From: Candidatus Aenigmatarchaeota archaeon
Lineage (GTDB): Archaea > Aenigmatarchaeota > Aenigmatarchaeia > GW2011-AR5
NCBI GenBank assembly: GCA_016180945.1
Contig: JACPAG010000007.1
Span: forward strand, 1-39,101
Length of the DNA: 39,101 nucleotides
Reading direction: 5' to 3'
The notes below the pieces were generated by a model. It saw only the letters and a program-made list of their open reading frames with translations. It searched no databases and was not told the DNA's origin. How positions within the stretch are numbered: the first letter of the stretch is position 1; each line of letters begins with the position of its first letter. Below are positions 1 through 8,700 of the stretch, in pieces. The translations under genes and the position numbers were made by a program.

Positions 1-219
1 CATTATCGACAGGAACGAAAGCAGGAAAACAAATGCCGCCATGCTCGCTGCGCCGGCAACGCCGACAGAGGAAAATAAGGAGTTTATTGTTATCAGGCTA
101 GCGGAAATTGCAAATAAGGCCGAAACTTCGGCCAGAACGATAAGCGTCTTGTTGATGCTCTGCTTTTTCTTGGCGGCGGCAAAAGCCGAGACAGGGGATT
201 TAAGAATGTCTATGCACAT
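1..219 (-). CDS. Membrane protein, N-terminal part (runs off window)
   Basis: An open reading frame starts at an ATG at 219 on the minus strand and stays open for all 73 codons to the window edge. The visible protein begins MCIDILKSPVSAFAAAKKKQ, then has a hydrophobic segment at about residues 26-43 and a second at about 55-73. A short cytoplasmic N-terminus followed by Ala/Leu-rich membrane helices resembles small archaeal Yip1-like membrane proteins, but this assignment is a guess from style, not from a diagnostic motif. The C-terminus lies outside the window. Confidence 0.6.
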   Translation of the reverse strand, partial: MCIDILKSPVSAFAAAKKKQSINKTLIVLAEVSALFAISASLITINSLFSSVGVAGAASMAAFVFLLSFLSIM

Positions 220-562
220 TTTTTATTATTGTGGCGGGGAGCATATAAACATGATGTTGTCCTATTAATTATCGACACTATATTGGCTTGACCTGAAGCC
301 CGGCACCCCCAAAAACTATTACATTTTTCATGCCAAAATCGTATTTTTTGACTAGCTTGAAAACTGACAAGCCGACCATAAGTTCGCATGTCCATTGCGT
401 TAAGTTTAACAGAAAAGGATATTGCCTGTCAAGTGGAAGCGCAATGTAATTATTGCGATATCATAACTAGCACGGAAACTAAAACATAATATTTTTATTG
501 GCAAAAAATATTCTTTCAGGGGTTTCCCGAAAATTTTCGTATTGTCACCCCTTTGTGTAACT
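220..562. other. Intergenic region
   Basis: This 343-base AT-rich stretch lies between two minus-strand genes. I see no convincing coding region or RNA gene. Its only clear structure is the hairpin at 519-551, annotated separately. Confidence 0.5.
519..551 (-). terminator. Terminator-like hairpin after the 145-aa gene
   Basis: GGGGT at 519-523 can pair with ACCCC at 547-551, enclosing the palindrome CGAAAATTTTCG at about 529-540. On the minus strand it follows the stop of the 563-991 gene and is followed by an ATTTTTTG run. Role inferred from position. Confidence 0.4.
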
Positions 563-991
563 TCACTTCCCCGGCGATATAACAATCCCGCCGGCACCTT
601 GCGCTGCAAACTGGTGCAATAAGCCGGACAGCAGGTTGCACAGGCTCTGCAGCTCGTCCAGCTTGGCTTCCTTTGTTGCCGGTCCGAGTATTTCTATGGA
701 TGACGGCCCGTAAAGCACGACAACGTTTATCATTGCGTAGATATTCTTCGCGAACAGTTTCACTTCAACAATCTGGGAATATCCTTCTTTTACATTCGGC
801 AGCGGATTCTCGACCCTTGTCGCTTCGCTGAACTTTGTCTCGTAAACAAGCGTGTCTTTCGCATTTGAAAGCTTCTCGACGTGGTTTTTCAGCGCAGCTT
901 CGGTAGTCTCCTTGTCTATAGCCAGTGCTTCTATGGCAAACCACGCCTCAATCCACCCGTCCTTCCGCTTTTTCTTTATTTCCTCATCCAT
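563..991 (-). CDS. Conserved-looking hypothetical protein
   Basis: I do not recognise a family. The product is about 142 residues, begins with a charged segment (MDEEIKKKRKDGWIEAWFAI), has an amphipathic helical first half and a predicted beta-rich second half (VEVKLFAKNIYAMINVVVLYG), and ends in a helix followed by a Gly/Ala-rich tail. There is no signal peptide or membrane segment, so it is probably cytosolic. ATG at 991 is preferred because GGAG lies a few bases upstream; an in-frame GTG at 1000 is the alternative start. It is divergent from the membrane regulator at 1058, and one A/T-rich box at 1027-1038 could serve both genes. Confidence 0.65.
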   Translation of the reverse strand: MDEEIKKKRKDGWIEAWFAIEALAIDKETTEAALKNHVEKLSNAKDTLVYETKFSEATRVENPLPNVKEGYSQIVEVKLFAKNIYAMINVVVLYGPSSIEILGPATKEAKLDELQSLCNLLSGLLHQFAAQGAGGIVISPGK

Positions 992-1026
992 ATGCTCCAC
1001 ATCTTTCTACTCTCTTGACAGCAATC

Positions 1027-1038
1027 TTTTAAATATAA
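1027..1038. promoter_or_regulatory. Shared bidirectional TATA box
   Basis: TTTTAAATATAA lies about 25 bases before the plus-strand start (1055-1058) and about 30 before the minus-strand starts (991-1000). It is nearly symmetric and reads as a TATA box on either strand, so the divergent genes could share it. The plus-strand transcript would be leaderless. Confidence 0.5.
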
Positions 1039-1057
1039 CATGGATTAGGTTATAGTG

Positions 1058-1999
1058 ATGACAATCAAACTAAAAATGAGCATTTACGCCGCAATGGTTT
1101 TGCTGTTTTTGCTGCCCGCAGCGCATGCATCCCTGAAGAGTTGGGACGTAGACATTTCTATAAACAGCGACAAGACGTCGGAATGGGTGATAAAGCTGGT
1201 TTATGACGAGCCCGTGCCGAGGACAGACTACTTTGTGCTGGCAAAGATAACAGGCGTGGAAGTCAGCGTAGACAGCCAGTTCGTAGACTGCGACGTTTCT
1301 GCAAAGGACGTAGGAACGTCGATTACATGCCTTGGCATAAGCGGCGAAAATATAACCTACAGATTCCGTGCTTTAGGCCTGATAAATGACTTCCAGGGGC
1401 TGAACATCTTCAGCTACCGGTTTGCAGCCATCTGGCTTGTGGATAATCTCACAATAGCCGTTAAGCTGCCGCTTGGAACCGGACTGGTTGAAAGGGCTAA
1501 GCTTGAGAAAACTTCATTCATGCCTTTTGAGCCTTTCTGGGGGAAAGAGGGCTCTGATGGAAGGCGCATCTTTATCGTCTGGTCGCAGGAAAGGCCAAGA
1601 TTAGGCACTACAACAGACGTTTCAGTCATCTATGAAAACATCCTGGAAAACCAGATCCTTTCCCTTGGGATCATTGCTGTCCTGGCAGCGGGCTTTCTTC
1701 TGGTCATGTACATCATGCGCAAAAGGCCCATGAGAGACATCCTGCCGGTTCTGACCGACGCCGAAAGAAAGGTAATGCAGATACTGCTGCGTGAAAAAAA
1801 ACCAGTGGACCAGCGCCTCATCGTCAAAGAAGCCGATTTTTCAAAATCAAAGGTTTCCAGGATTATCAGCGACTTAGAGAATAGAGGCCTTATAGAACGG
1901 ATACCAAAGGGAAGAACAAATTTAATCCGCCTGGGTGCAAAAAAAGAGCTAAAAACCGATAGCACGCCACCTAAAAATATACAGACTGGAAATCAATAA
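1058..1999 (+). CDS. Membrane-anchored winged-helix transcriptional regulator (COG2512-like)
   Basis: The 313-residue product has an N-terminal signal/anchor (residues about 4-25), an extracytoplasmic beta-rich domain to about residue 205, one transmembrane helix (LGIIAVLAAGFLLVMYI, about 208-226), and a cytoplasmic C-terminal winged helix: LTDAERKVMQILLREKKPVD, a recognition helix near SKSKVSRIISDLENRGLIER, and a wing with RIPKGRTNLIRL. This matches the archaeal family of predicted membrane-associated regulators. Such a layout would let an outside signal alter DNA binding directly; the ligand is unknown. It lies directly upstream of the S-layer gene, so control of surface genes is a reasonable inference. 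GTG at 1055 is an alternative start. Confidence 0.8.
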   Translation: MTIKLKMSIYAAMVLLFLLPAAHASLKSWDVDISINSDKTSEWVIKLVYDEPVPRTDYFVLAKITGVEVSVDSQFVDCDVSAKDVGTSITCLGISGENITYRFRALGLINDFQGLNIFSYRFAAIWLVDNLTIAVKLPLGTGLVERAKLEKTSFMPFEPFWGKEGSDGRRIFIVWSQERPRLGTTTDVSVIYENILENQILSLGIIAVLAAGFLLVMYIMRKRPMRDILPVLTDAERKVMQILLREKKPVDQRLIVKEADFSKSKVSRIISDLENRGLIERIPKGRTNLIRLGAKKELKTDSTPPKNIQTGNQ

Positions 2000-2448
2000 A
2001 ACAGAGCTAAAAAGGATAAATATAGGCTTTGCAACAATTAATAACTATCTTTAACCACTATAACCTATTTCTATATAGTATATGATGGCAGTTCCGCCCG
2101 CCGGCAACTGTTTCGAGTCATTTTTATATATGTAGCAGATGCATATATACTGCAACAAAAGATAGGTAGTTTTAGCTATCTATTAAACTTTTTTAGAAAA
2201 AAAGTTTAATCAAAAAAACCGTTTGATCAAAAAACTTTTAGAAAATTGATCAAAAATCTAATGCTCAAACGAAAACAACAAGACGCAAAATTACAGGAAG
2301 GCAAAAATGAATAGCGTACTGCAGTATGCAATCTGATTTGCCGCGGTTTTTTTGCGTTCGGTTTGTTCAGTTTGATCCGGACAAACAAACGAACTGTCCA
2401 AACTTTTAGAAAAAAGTTTGGACTTGTATAAAAATAGGAGGATAAAAA
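2000..2448 (+). promoter_or_regulatory. S-layer promoter and long structured leader
   Basis: This gene-free stretch holds two TATA-like boxes (TTTTTATATA at 2121-2130 and CATATATAC near 2142-2150), implying a leader of about 280 bases or more. The leader has a GATAG/CTATC hairpin at 2161-2180, a 12-bp hairpin at 2183-2209 and a 12-bp hairpin at 2396-2423. The last two, and the sequence around 2236, share a core of AAACTTTT followed by AGAAAA. A strong Shine-Dalgarno sequence, AGGAGGA (2436-2442), sits six bases before the ATG. Long stable leaders fit an abundant surface protein; a role in mRNA stability or translation control is inference. Confidence 0.65.
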
Positions 2449-5226
2449 ATGCAGCTAAGAAAGATCATAACAGCAGGAACGCTGGCAACACTAATGGCTG
2501 GTTCTTCGATAGCGTTTGCAGCGACACTGGCAGATCTTCCTCAGCCGTTTATAACCTCCGCAGGTGCCGACGACTTTTTGGTAGTCGTGGGGTCTAAGAG
2601 CACGGACGCAACCGGCTTGGCAAGCGACATAGTAGGCGCAATAAACATCGCAGCCAGGTTAGGCGGTGAAACAGGTGCTTCAAAGACCGTCGGGGCAACA
2701 ACTGCAGGGGTATCGATAAGCGGCGAAGGAAAGCAGCTGGCAACATCGACGACAAAAGTGTTCCTCAACAACACCATGGGTAAATCTGGGTTGAGAAACA
2801 CACTAACAAAAGATGACCTGCCAACAACGTTGAAGAACGGTGTATTGAGCGATGCTGACGCGGCAACAACGCACAACTATCAGCAGTTCATATACCTGAC
2901 GCCAAGCGCGGCAAGCAACCCGAACTACGAACTGGAATTCAAGAAGCCAGGAAGCAGTTCTTCAGTAGACCCAACATACAACTTCGGGAGATTCCCAACA
3001 TCCCCGACAGACAACGACTATTTGTACAGAACATACGTCACGTTTGACAAACTTGTGAACGGAGTAACAGCAGTCGGCGAAAAGCTGGAGCTATTCGGCA
3101 AGACCTTTACAATACACAGCGACACGACATTCGGTGCTAGTAGCGTAACAGGCAACAAGCTCGTTCTGGCAGGCGGCTCGGAAACTGTTGTCATGAAGGG
3201 TGGCGAGACAAGAACAGTCACAATCGGCGGAAAGACCTATGATGTAACGCTGGACGGTGTAACAAGCACGCCAAAGGCGTCTGTGACCGTTAAAACAGGC
3301 GGCACAACGGACAGCAAGGACATATCACAAGGCTCCACCACAACTGTCAATGGATTGTCCATCTTCGTAGACACGGCTACGCAGCTATCTACAACCGACC
3401 AGACAACAAACAAAGCAAAGCTGATGCTTGGAGCAGAAAAACTGGTATTGCAGACAGGAAGCAAGGTTAAAGTAGGCGACTCGGAAGACTCGATAGACGG
3501 AACATACGTCAACCTGACAGTATCATCTGGAAACCTTTCGGCAGTCCAGGTCGCTGTCGGCGGGCGCTCGTCCAACGAGGACTTCCTGAAGGCAGGCGGG
3601 ACGTACAAGGACCCTACATGGAAGACATTCAGCCTGTCATTCCCATCTGTCTCACCAGACCTGACAGCCTCAACCAGAGACGTAATTAAGGTATCGCCAT
3701 CTGGAGACAATCTATTGCAAGTTCAGTTTACAGACGCGAACAGCAACACAAAGACTATAAACTGGGGTTACAAGTCTGCATCAACAGGCACCGCATTCAG
3801 CCTCGCAGACAACAGCGGCAACAGAATCCGTGTCCAAGAAAACGAGTCTGTAGCAAAGGACGAGTACTTTGTTGTGGACGCAGGAGATTTCACGCACTTG
3901 TACAAATTCACAAGCGACAGCGTAAGCTCAACGCCTGCCACGTCTGACTACATAGAAATAACAGACCAGTTCACTGGCGTGACAAGAAAAATAACAGTTG
4001 GTATAGACTCAGCCGATCCCACAGTCATAGACGGCCAAACCTATCAGTTCACTGCAAACACAACAGCACTGAGGGCAAACTGGGGAGTCAGCGCAGCGAA
4101 CAACACCGTAGGTACGTACCAGACAATCTGGCCTAAATTAAAGGGCAAGAACGGCGAATATCTGGCATTGTATCAGCCATCGACGAACTTCGTCATCAGC
4201 AACGGCACGCAGTTGCAACTGCCTACAGGCGCAATAACCTTCACGCTGTTCAACAACAGCGCTACAGCATACCAGTTGAACATAACATCTGTCAACAACG
4301 AAGACGGCTCGGCATCCGCATTGGCTACAAGCCCGACAACCATAAACCTGATTTCAGCCAGTTCAGGAACCCTCAATCTGGGCAAAACAGCGACAGGCGG
4401 GCTACAATACAACTTATCTGCAGTCACTTCAGCACTGACAACCGCAAGCTCTGGAATAACAGTAAACCTGACAGTGTCACAGATAAGCGCTGCACAACAG
4501 TTCCAGCCGGGATTAATCCTGGTCGAGGAAAAGGACGACAGCAGCAACGCCTACAGTGCGGTCGTAGGAGCAACCACAGAAGCATCCGGCTCCAACAACG
4601 TAGCAATACCGACTGCACCTACATTCACGTTCTCGGCAGCCACCAGCGGCACAGGCCCTGGAGGCGTTGCACTGGGAAGTGACTCGACTATGACAGACTA
4701 TGTCGACCTTTATGGCTTGTACGCCAGAAGGACGACAACCGGTCAGGACACATTAACACTATACTATCCTGACGACCAGGTGACTGCAAACCTCGCAGTT
4801 GTAGGCGTGGACGGTTCAGCGACAGTAACAGCGGGCGGATCAGGCACAAGCGTAAGAGAGTCTGTTCCGATAAAGACTGCAGTAGCTAGATTGGACGCTG
4901 ACGTGAGCGCAGCTGACAGATCAAACAAGAACCTCATCCTGGTCGGTGGACCAGCTGTCAACTCTCTGGTAGCAGAACTTGCAGCAGCCAACAAGACCAA
5001 AGACGTTGCATGGTACAGGGCGCAGGGAGCAGGCACAGCGTTGCTTGACTTGGTAGAACCCGGCTTTGGAACAGGCAAGGTCGCATTGGTTGTAGCAGGT
5101 TACGCAGCCGCAGACACAAGGGCAGTAGCAAGCAAGGTGCAGGACTTCGGCTCCCAGAAAGACGCATTCGCAGGCAAGAAGCGCGTTGTCTGGAAGAACG
5201 ATGTAATCTCAACAACAGCTGTCTAA
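2449..5226 (+). CDS. S-layer protein, methanococcal type
   Basis: A 925-residue secreted protein, probably the main lattice-forming envelope protein. It starts with a clear signal peptide ending near SSIAFA/ATLAD. The mature N-terminus, with DDFLVVVGSKSTDATGLASD and NIAARLGG, resembles the S_layer_N domain. The end, with NLILVGGPAVNSLVAEL and GKVALVVAGY, resembles the paired S_layer_C domain. The middle is a long Thr/Ser/Asn-rich beta region with several N-glycosylation sequons. There is no C-terminal membrane anchor. The start is fixed by AGGAGGA six bases upstream. A T-rich terminator follows. Codon choice looks strongly biased, consistent with high expression. Confidence 0.88.
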   Translation: MQLRKIITAGTLATLMAGSSIAFAATLADLPQPFITSAGADDFLVVVGSKSTDATGLASDIVGAINIAARLGGETGASKTVGATTAGVSISGEGKQLATSTTKVFLNNTMGKSGLRNTLTKDDLPTTLKNGVLSDADAATTHNYQQFIYLTPSAASNPNYELEFKKPGSSSSVDPTYNFGRFPTSPTDNDYLYRTYVTFDKLVNGVTAVGEKLELFGKTFTIHSDTTFGASSVTGNKLVLAGGSETVVMKGGETRTVTIGGKTYDVTLDGVTSTPKASVTVKTGGTTDSKDISQGSTTTVNGLSIFVDTATQLSTTDQTTNKAKLMLGAEKLVLQTGSKVKVGDSEDSIDGTYVNLTVSSGNLSAVQVAVGGRSSNEDFLKAGGTYKDPTWKTFSLSFPSVSPDLTASTRDVIKVSPSGDNLLQVQFTDANSNTKTINWGYKSASTGTAFSLADNSGNRIRVQENESVAKDEYFVVDAGDFTHLYKFTSDSVSSTPATSDYIEITDQFTGVTRKITVGIDSADPTVIDGQTYQFTANTTALRANWGVSAANNTVGTYQTIWPKLKGKNGEYLALYQPSTNFVISNGTQLQLPTGAITFTLFNNSATAYQLNITSVNNEDGSASALATSPTTINLISASSGTLNLGKTATGGLQYNLSAVTSALTTASSGITVNLTVSQISAAQQFQPGLILVEEKDDSSNAYSAVVGATTEASGSNNVAIPTAPTFTFSAATSGTGPGGVALGSDSTMTDYVDLYGLYARRTTTGQDTLTLYYPDDQVTANLAVVGVDGSATVTAGGSGTSVRESVPIKTAVARLDADVSAADRSNKNLILVGGPAVNSLVAELAAANKTKDVAWYRAQGAGTALLDLVEPGFGTGKVALVVAGYAAADTRAVASKVQDFGSQKDAFAGKKRVVWKNDVISTTAV

Positions 5227-5250
5227 GTGACTAAAGCGAAACGAGAAACA

Positions 5251-5300
5251 TTTTTTGTTTTTTCTTTTTTATTTTAATTTTATTCTTCATTCAATTTTTC
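5251..5300 (+). terminator. T-run terminator after the S-layer gene
   Basis: Several T runs (ATTTTTTGTTTTTTC, then CTTTTTTATTTTAATTTTAT) begin 25 bases after the S-layer stop codon. Archaeal RNA polymerase terminates at such runs without needing a hairpin. Confidence 0.6.
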
Positions 5301-5351
5301 TTCTGTAAAAAATCATACTTGGATAACGAATCGTCGCTATATAATATTCAT

Positions 5352-5411
5352 GTAATGACTCTGTAATCTCTATATAGTACTGACGTAATGCTTACGTAAT
5401 CTTTATATACG
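5352..5411 (+). promoter_or_regulatory. Tandem GTAAT boxes and duplicated TATA boxes
   Basis: Four GTAAT boxes start at 5352, 5363, 5385 and 5396. Within each pair the spacing is 11 bases, and the pairs are offset by 33 bases. Each pair runs directly into a TATA-like box (CTATATAG near 5370, TTTATATAC at 5402-5410). The downstream box is about 25-30 bases before the ATG at 5434. The pattern is a duplicated promoter with helically phased boxes, which fits a cooperative DNA-binding regulator, possibly the gene's own product. Confidence 0.55.
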
Positions 5412-5433
5412 CTGTGGTGCAATTTTATAACTA

Positions 5434-5655
5434 ATGTTGGGAGAAAGTGTGGTCGAGAAAAAAATCCTTGCCATGCTGGGCGGGGAGCTTCTTTCTACTT
5501 CTGAAATAGCCAAGCGCCTTAACATGCGCCGCGAAGTAGTCGCTGGTTATCTGGAAGCGCTAAAAGACCAGGGCAAGCTGGAGAAAACAACCGTCGGCCG
5601 TTCTCATATTTATCGTCCTATAACCGTGAAATCTCGCGAGGTTCCGATAAAATAA
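5434..5655 (+). CDS. Small winged-helix DNA-binding protein
   Basis: A 73-residue protein that is essentially one winged helix-turn-helix: a first helix around VEKKILAMLGGELLS, a helix-turn-helix in TSEIAKRLNMRREVVAGYLE, and a basic wing (LEKTTVGRSHIYRPI). It has no other domain and probably acts as a dimeric regulator. ATG at 5434 follows a TATA box, consistent with a leaderless mRNA; GTG at 5449 behind GGGAGAAA is the alternative start. It sits between the S-layer gene and a giant surface protein gene, so surface-gene control or autoregulation through the GTAAT boxes is plausible but unproven. Confidence 0.7.
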   Translation: MLGESVVEKKILAMLGGELLSTSEIAKRLNMRREVVAGYLEALKDQGKLEKTTVGRSHIYRPITVKSREVPIK

Positions 5656-5665
5656 ATGCAAAGTG

Positions 5666-5717
5666 TATATATAATGGCACTCGACTCTGCGAAAGCAGAG
5701 GGGAGAAATTATATATA
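5666..5717 (+). ncRNA. TGGC-CGACT/AGGGG structured motif, copy 1
   Basis: The core reads ATGGCACTCGACT and AGGGGAG. Helices: outer TATATATAAT (5666-5675) with ATTATATATA (5708-5717), CTC (5680-5682) with GAG (5703-5705), and CTCTGC (5685-5690) with GCAGAG (5695-5700) closed by a GAAA tetraloop. GA faces GG as a 2x2 internal loop. This is the most complete copy. It lies about 50 bases before the start of the 1538-residue surface protein gene. Confidence 0.65.
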
Positions 5718-5766
5718 TGGGTCTTTGACATAAATTAAGAAACCGCTTAAGTGTTGTGGTACAATC

Positions 5767-8700
5767 ATGAACGGATTAAGGGGTCTTAAGGGATTCAAGG
5801 GTCTGACTACTGTAGGAGTCCTGCTTTCTATAGCGCTTATTTTTGTTATAAGCGCGATGTACGTAATTCCTGCGTTTGCAGTTCACAGCCTAACGTTGGC
5901 AAATGTAACGCCAACAAATGTAACAGCAGGACAGAAACTGCCTTCGCTAAACTTTACATTTACGAGTGGTGGCAGTGGAAATATAACAAACGTGCTGATA
6001 AACTTCTCTGTCATCGGCAATAATGCCGGAAACTTTACTGTTCCGGTGAGCAACGATTCTGTTGTCTGCGGCGGCAAAACGGCAAGCTTACCAGGCTGGG
6101 TATCTAGGATAAATGCTACTGCTGTAACATGTTACAATACGACGCAAGACAGCGGAGCAAGAATCGTATTCAATGTTTCTATCATAAACACGACAGTTGG
6201 CATATACGCAGGCTCTGCAAGTGGCTTATACTTATTCAATATAACAACCACAGACAATGATACAGAAACGAACACAACCACTGTCGGCGTTGATGTCAAA
6301 AGAATAACAGGCAGGGCAACAACAAATGTGACGTCAGCCGAAATCGGCAAGAACCAGAGCATATCGTTCACGATAACCGCAGGGTCGGACCTGCAGAAAT
6401 CTATAAATAAAATAGTCATCAACTTCTCTTCAGCCGGCTTCATAGCGCCTACGACTGTTTCATGCCCTGGCTTGGGTGATGGGTGGGGAACTGCAACAGT
6501 AGGCGCAAATGACGTTACGTGTACACAGGGGGGTGGCCTTCCGTTGACAACAGGCTCGACAACAATAATCTTGAACGGCACGACAGCAGGCCAGACTCCG
6601 GGCATACAACCGTTCAATGTCGGCTTGTACGACACGACAGTGGGCGAATACGCCAACTTCACGAACTCGACGACAATAGCTGTTTACGGATTGCTGAACA
6701 TCACGGGAACAAATACGATTCCAGGAAATATCTCAATAAACAAGAACAGCACTGACAACTCCTCCCTCGCGGCACGATTCAATTTCTCTGCGCGTGGCGA
6801 ACAGATGAACGTAAGCATGATTACATTGCTTAGAACAGGTTCGGCAACTGGTGCTGATATTTCAGAAGTCGCTATTTACAACGGAACTCAAAACTCAACG
6901 AACGGAACAAGCGGTGAATTCTCATTGCAGAATGCAACACTGATAGCCATAAACTCATCCGCTCCTGATTCGCTTGGCAGGTATGTATTCAGCGGCATTG
7001 CATTCAATGTGAGCGCGGTTACCGACCAATTCCTGTTCGTAACATTTAACATAACAAGAAGCGCCACAGCCGGACGCAATGTTGGGTTCATGATTAACAA
7101 TACAGGAAACGTTACGACAACATCAGCCATATCCGGCCAGTCAATAACAGAAGCCCTTGTTACAACCGCTTCCAACAACGCCACAATCGTCGGTAATCTC
7201 ACAATAACCGGAACAGACGCATTCGCAGCAGGCGCAGGAAACGTGTCAGCAGGGAGGACAAACGTCAGCGTTATTACATACAACTTCGCGCCTTCGGGCG
7301 AGCAGATGAACATAACCGCAATTAATCTTTCAAGGACTGGAAGCGCGACAGACGCTGATATAGTTGCAGTCGGCTTGTACAACTCATCAGGGGCTAATGA
7401 TAACACAACTATTGCCACGCTGATTGCATGGAACTCGTCTGTGCCTGCCAACGGCGTTTATAACTTCAGCGGTCTCGGATTTAATGTTACAACATCAGGA
7501 AACTATCTGTTTGTCGTGGTCAACATCTCGGTAAATGCAATAGGCGGCAGGACAATAGGATTTACAATTGGCGGCGCTTCGAACATCACCACAAGCTCGT
7601 CTGTATCAAACCAGTCTATAACAGAAACCCTCGTTACGGTCTATTCCACCAACGCGACAATTTACGGCAACCTGACGATAACAGGAACAAACATGGCACC
7701 GGCTACCGTAATCCTGAACGACAACAATACCATGAACGAAACAATTGCAGTAAGGTTCAACTTCTCTGCGCGCGGCGAAGGCATGAACATAACGCAGATT
7801 AACATTACAAGAACAGGCACGGCTACAGCAGCCGATATCATAAGCGTTGCGCTTTACAATGCAACGCCTGACGTGGCTGGCGGCACTTTCCTCAATCTCA
7901 GCAACGCGACGCTGATAGCAAGAAACTTGTCCGCACCTCGCGCTGACGGGACATACAACTTCACTGGACTTGGATTCAATGTTTCTACTGCTCTGGACAA
8001 CTTCCTGATAATCGCATTCAACGTTTCAAGAAGCGCTACCGGTGGAAGAACGGTCGGGTTCATGATTAACAATGTTGCCAACGTCACTACGACCAGCAGC
8101 ATAAGCGGACAGTCAATAACAGAGTACCTGCTTACCACTACATCGAATAATGCGACAATCGTCGGAAATCTTACAATTACTGGCACAACTGACATTGCCT
8201 CAACAAGAACAGTTGGTTCGATTAACGTGAGTGTTATAAGATTCAACTTTGCTCCTAGCGGCGAGCAGATGAATATTACAAAGTTCACGCTTACAAGAAC
8301 CGGAACAGCGACAGACGCTGATATAGTTGCAGTCGGCTTGTACAACTCGTCTTCGGACGGCAGTAATGTATTCACCGCTAACGCAACTCTGATTGCATGG
8401 AACACGACGCCTGATTCGCTCGGAAGGTACGATTTCAACAATACCGGGTTTAATGTTACAACGTCTGGCAATCAATTGCTTGTGGTGGTTAATCTTTCTT
8501 CGTCAGCTACAATTGGCCGGACAATTGGCTTCATAATTAACGGAACAGGTAATATCACAACAACCAGCAGCGTATCCAATCAGTCAATAACAGAGACACT
8601 GGTAACAGAAGCGTCCAATAATGCAACGATTGTCGGAAACCTTACCATCACAGGAACAGACAGGATAGGAAGCAGCGTTGCCGTCGGCACGAAAAACGTG

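Noticed and set aside
41..268. 75-codon plus-strand frame
   Set aside because: The minus strand here encodes a more convincing membrane protein; the plus frame has no start signals.
5675..5760. Fluoride or other known riboswitch
   Set aside because: The motif has no match to the conserved cores I know for archaeal riboswitches; ATGGC resemblance alone is not enough.
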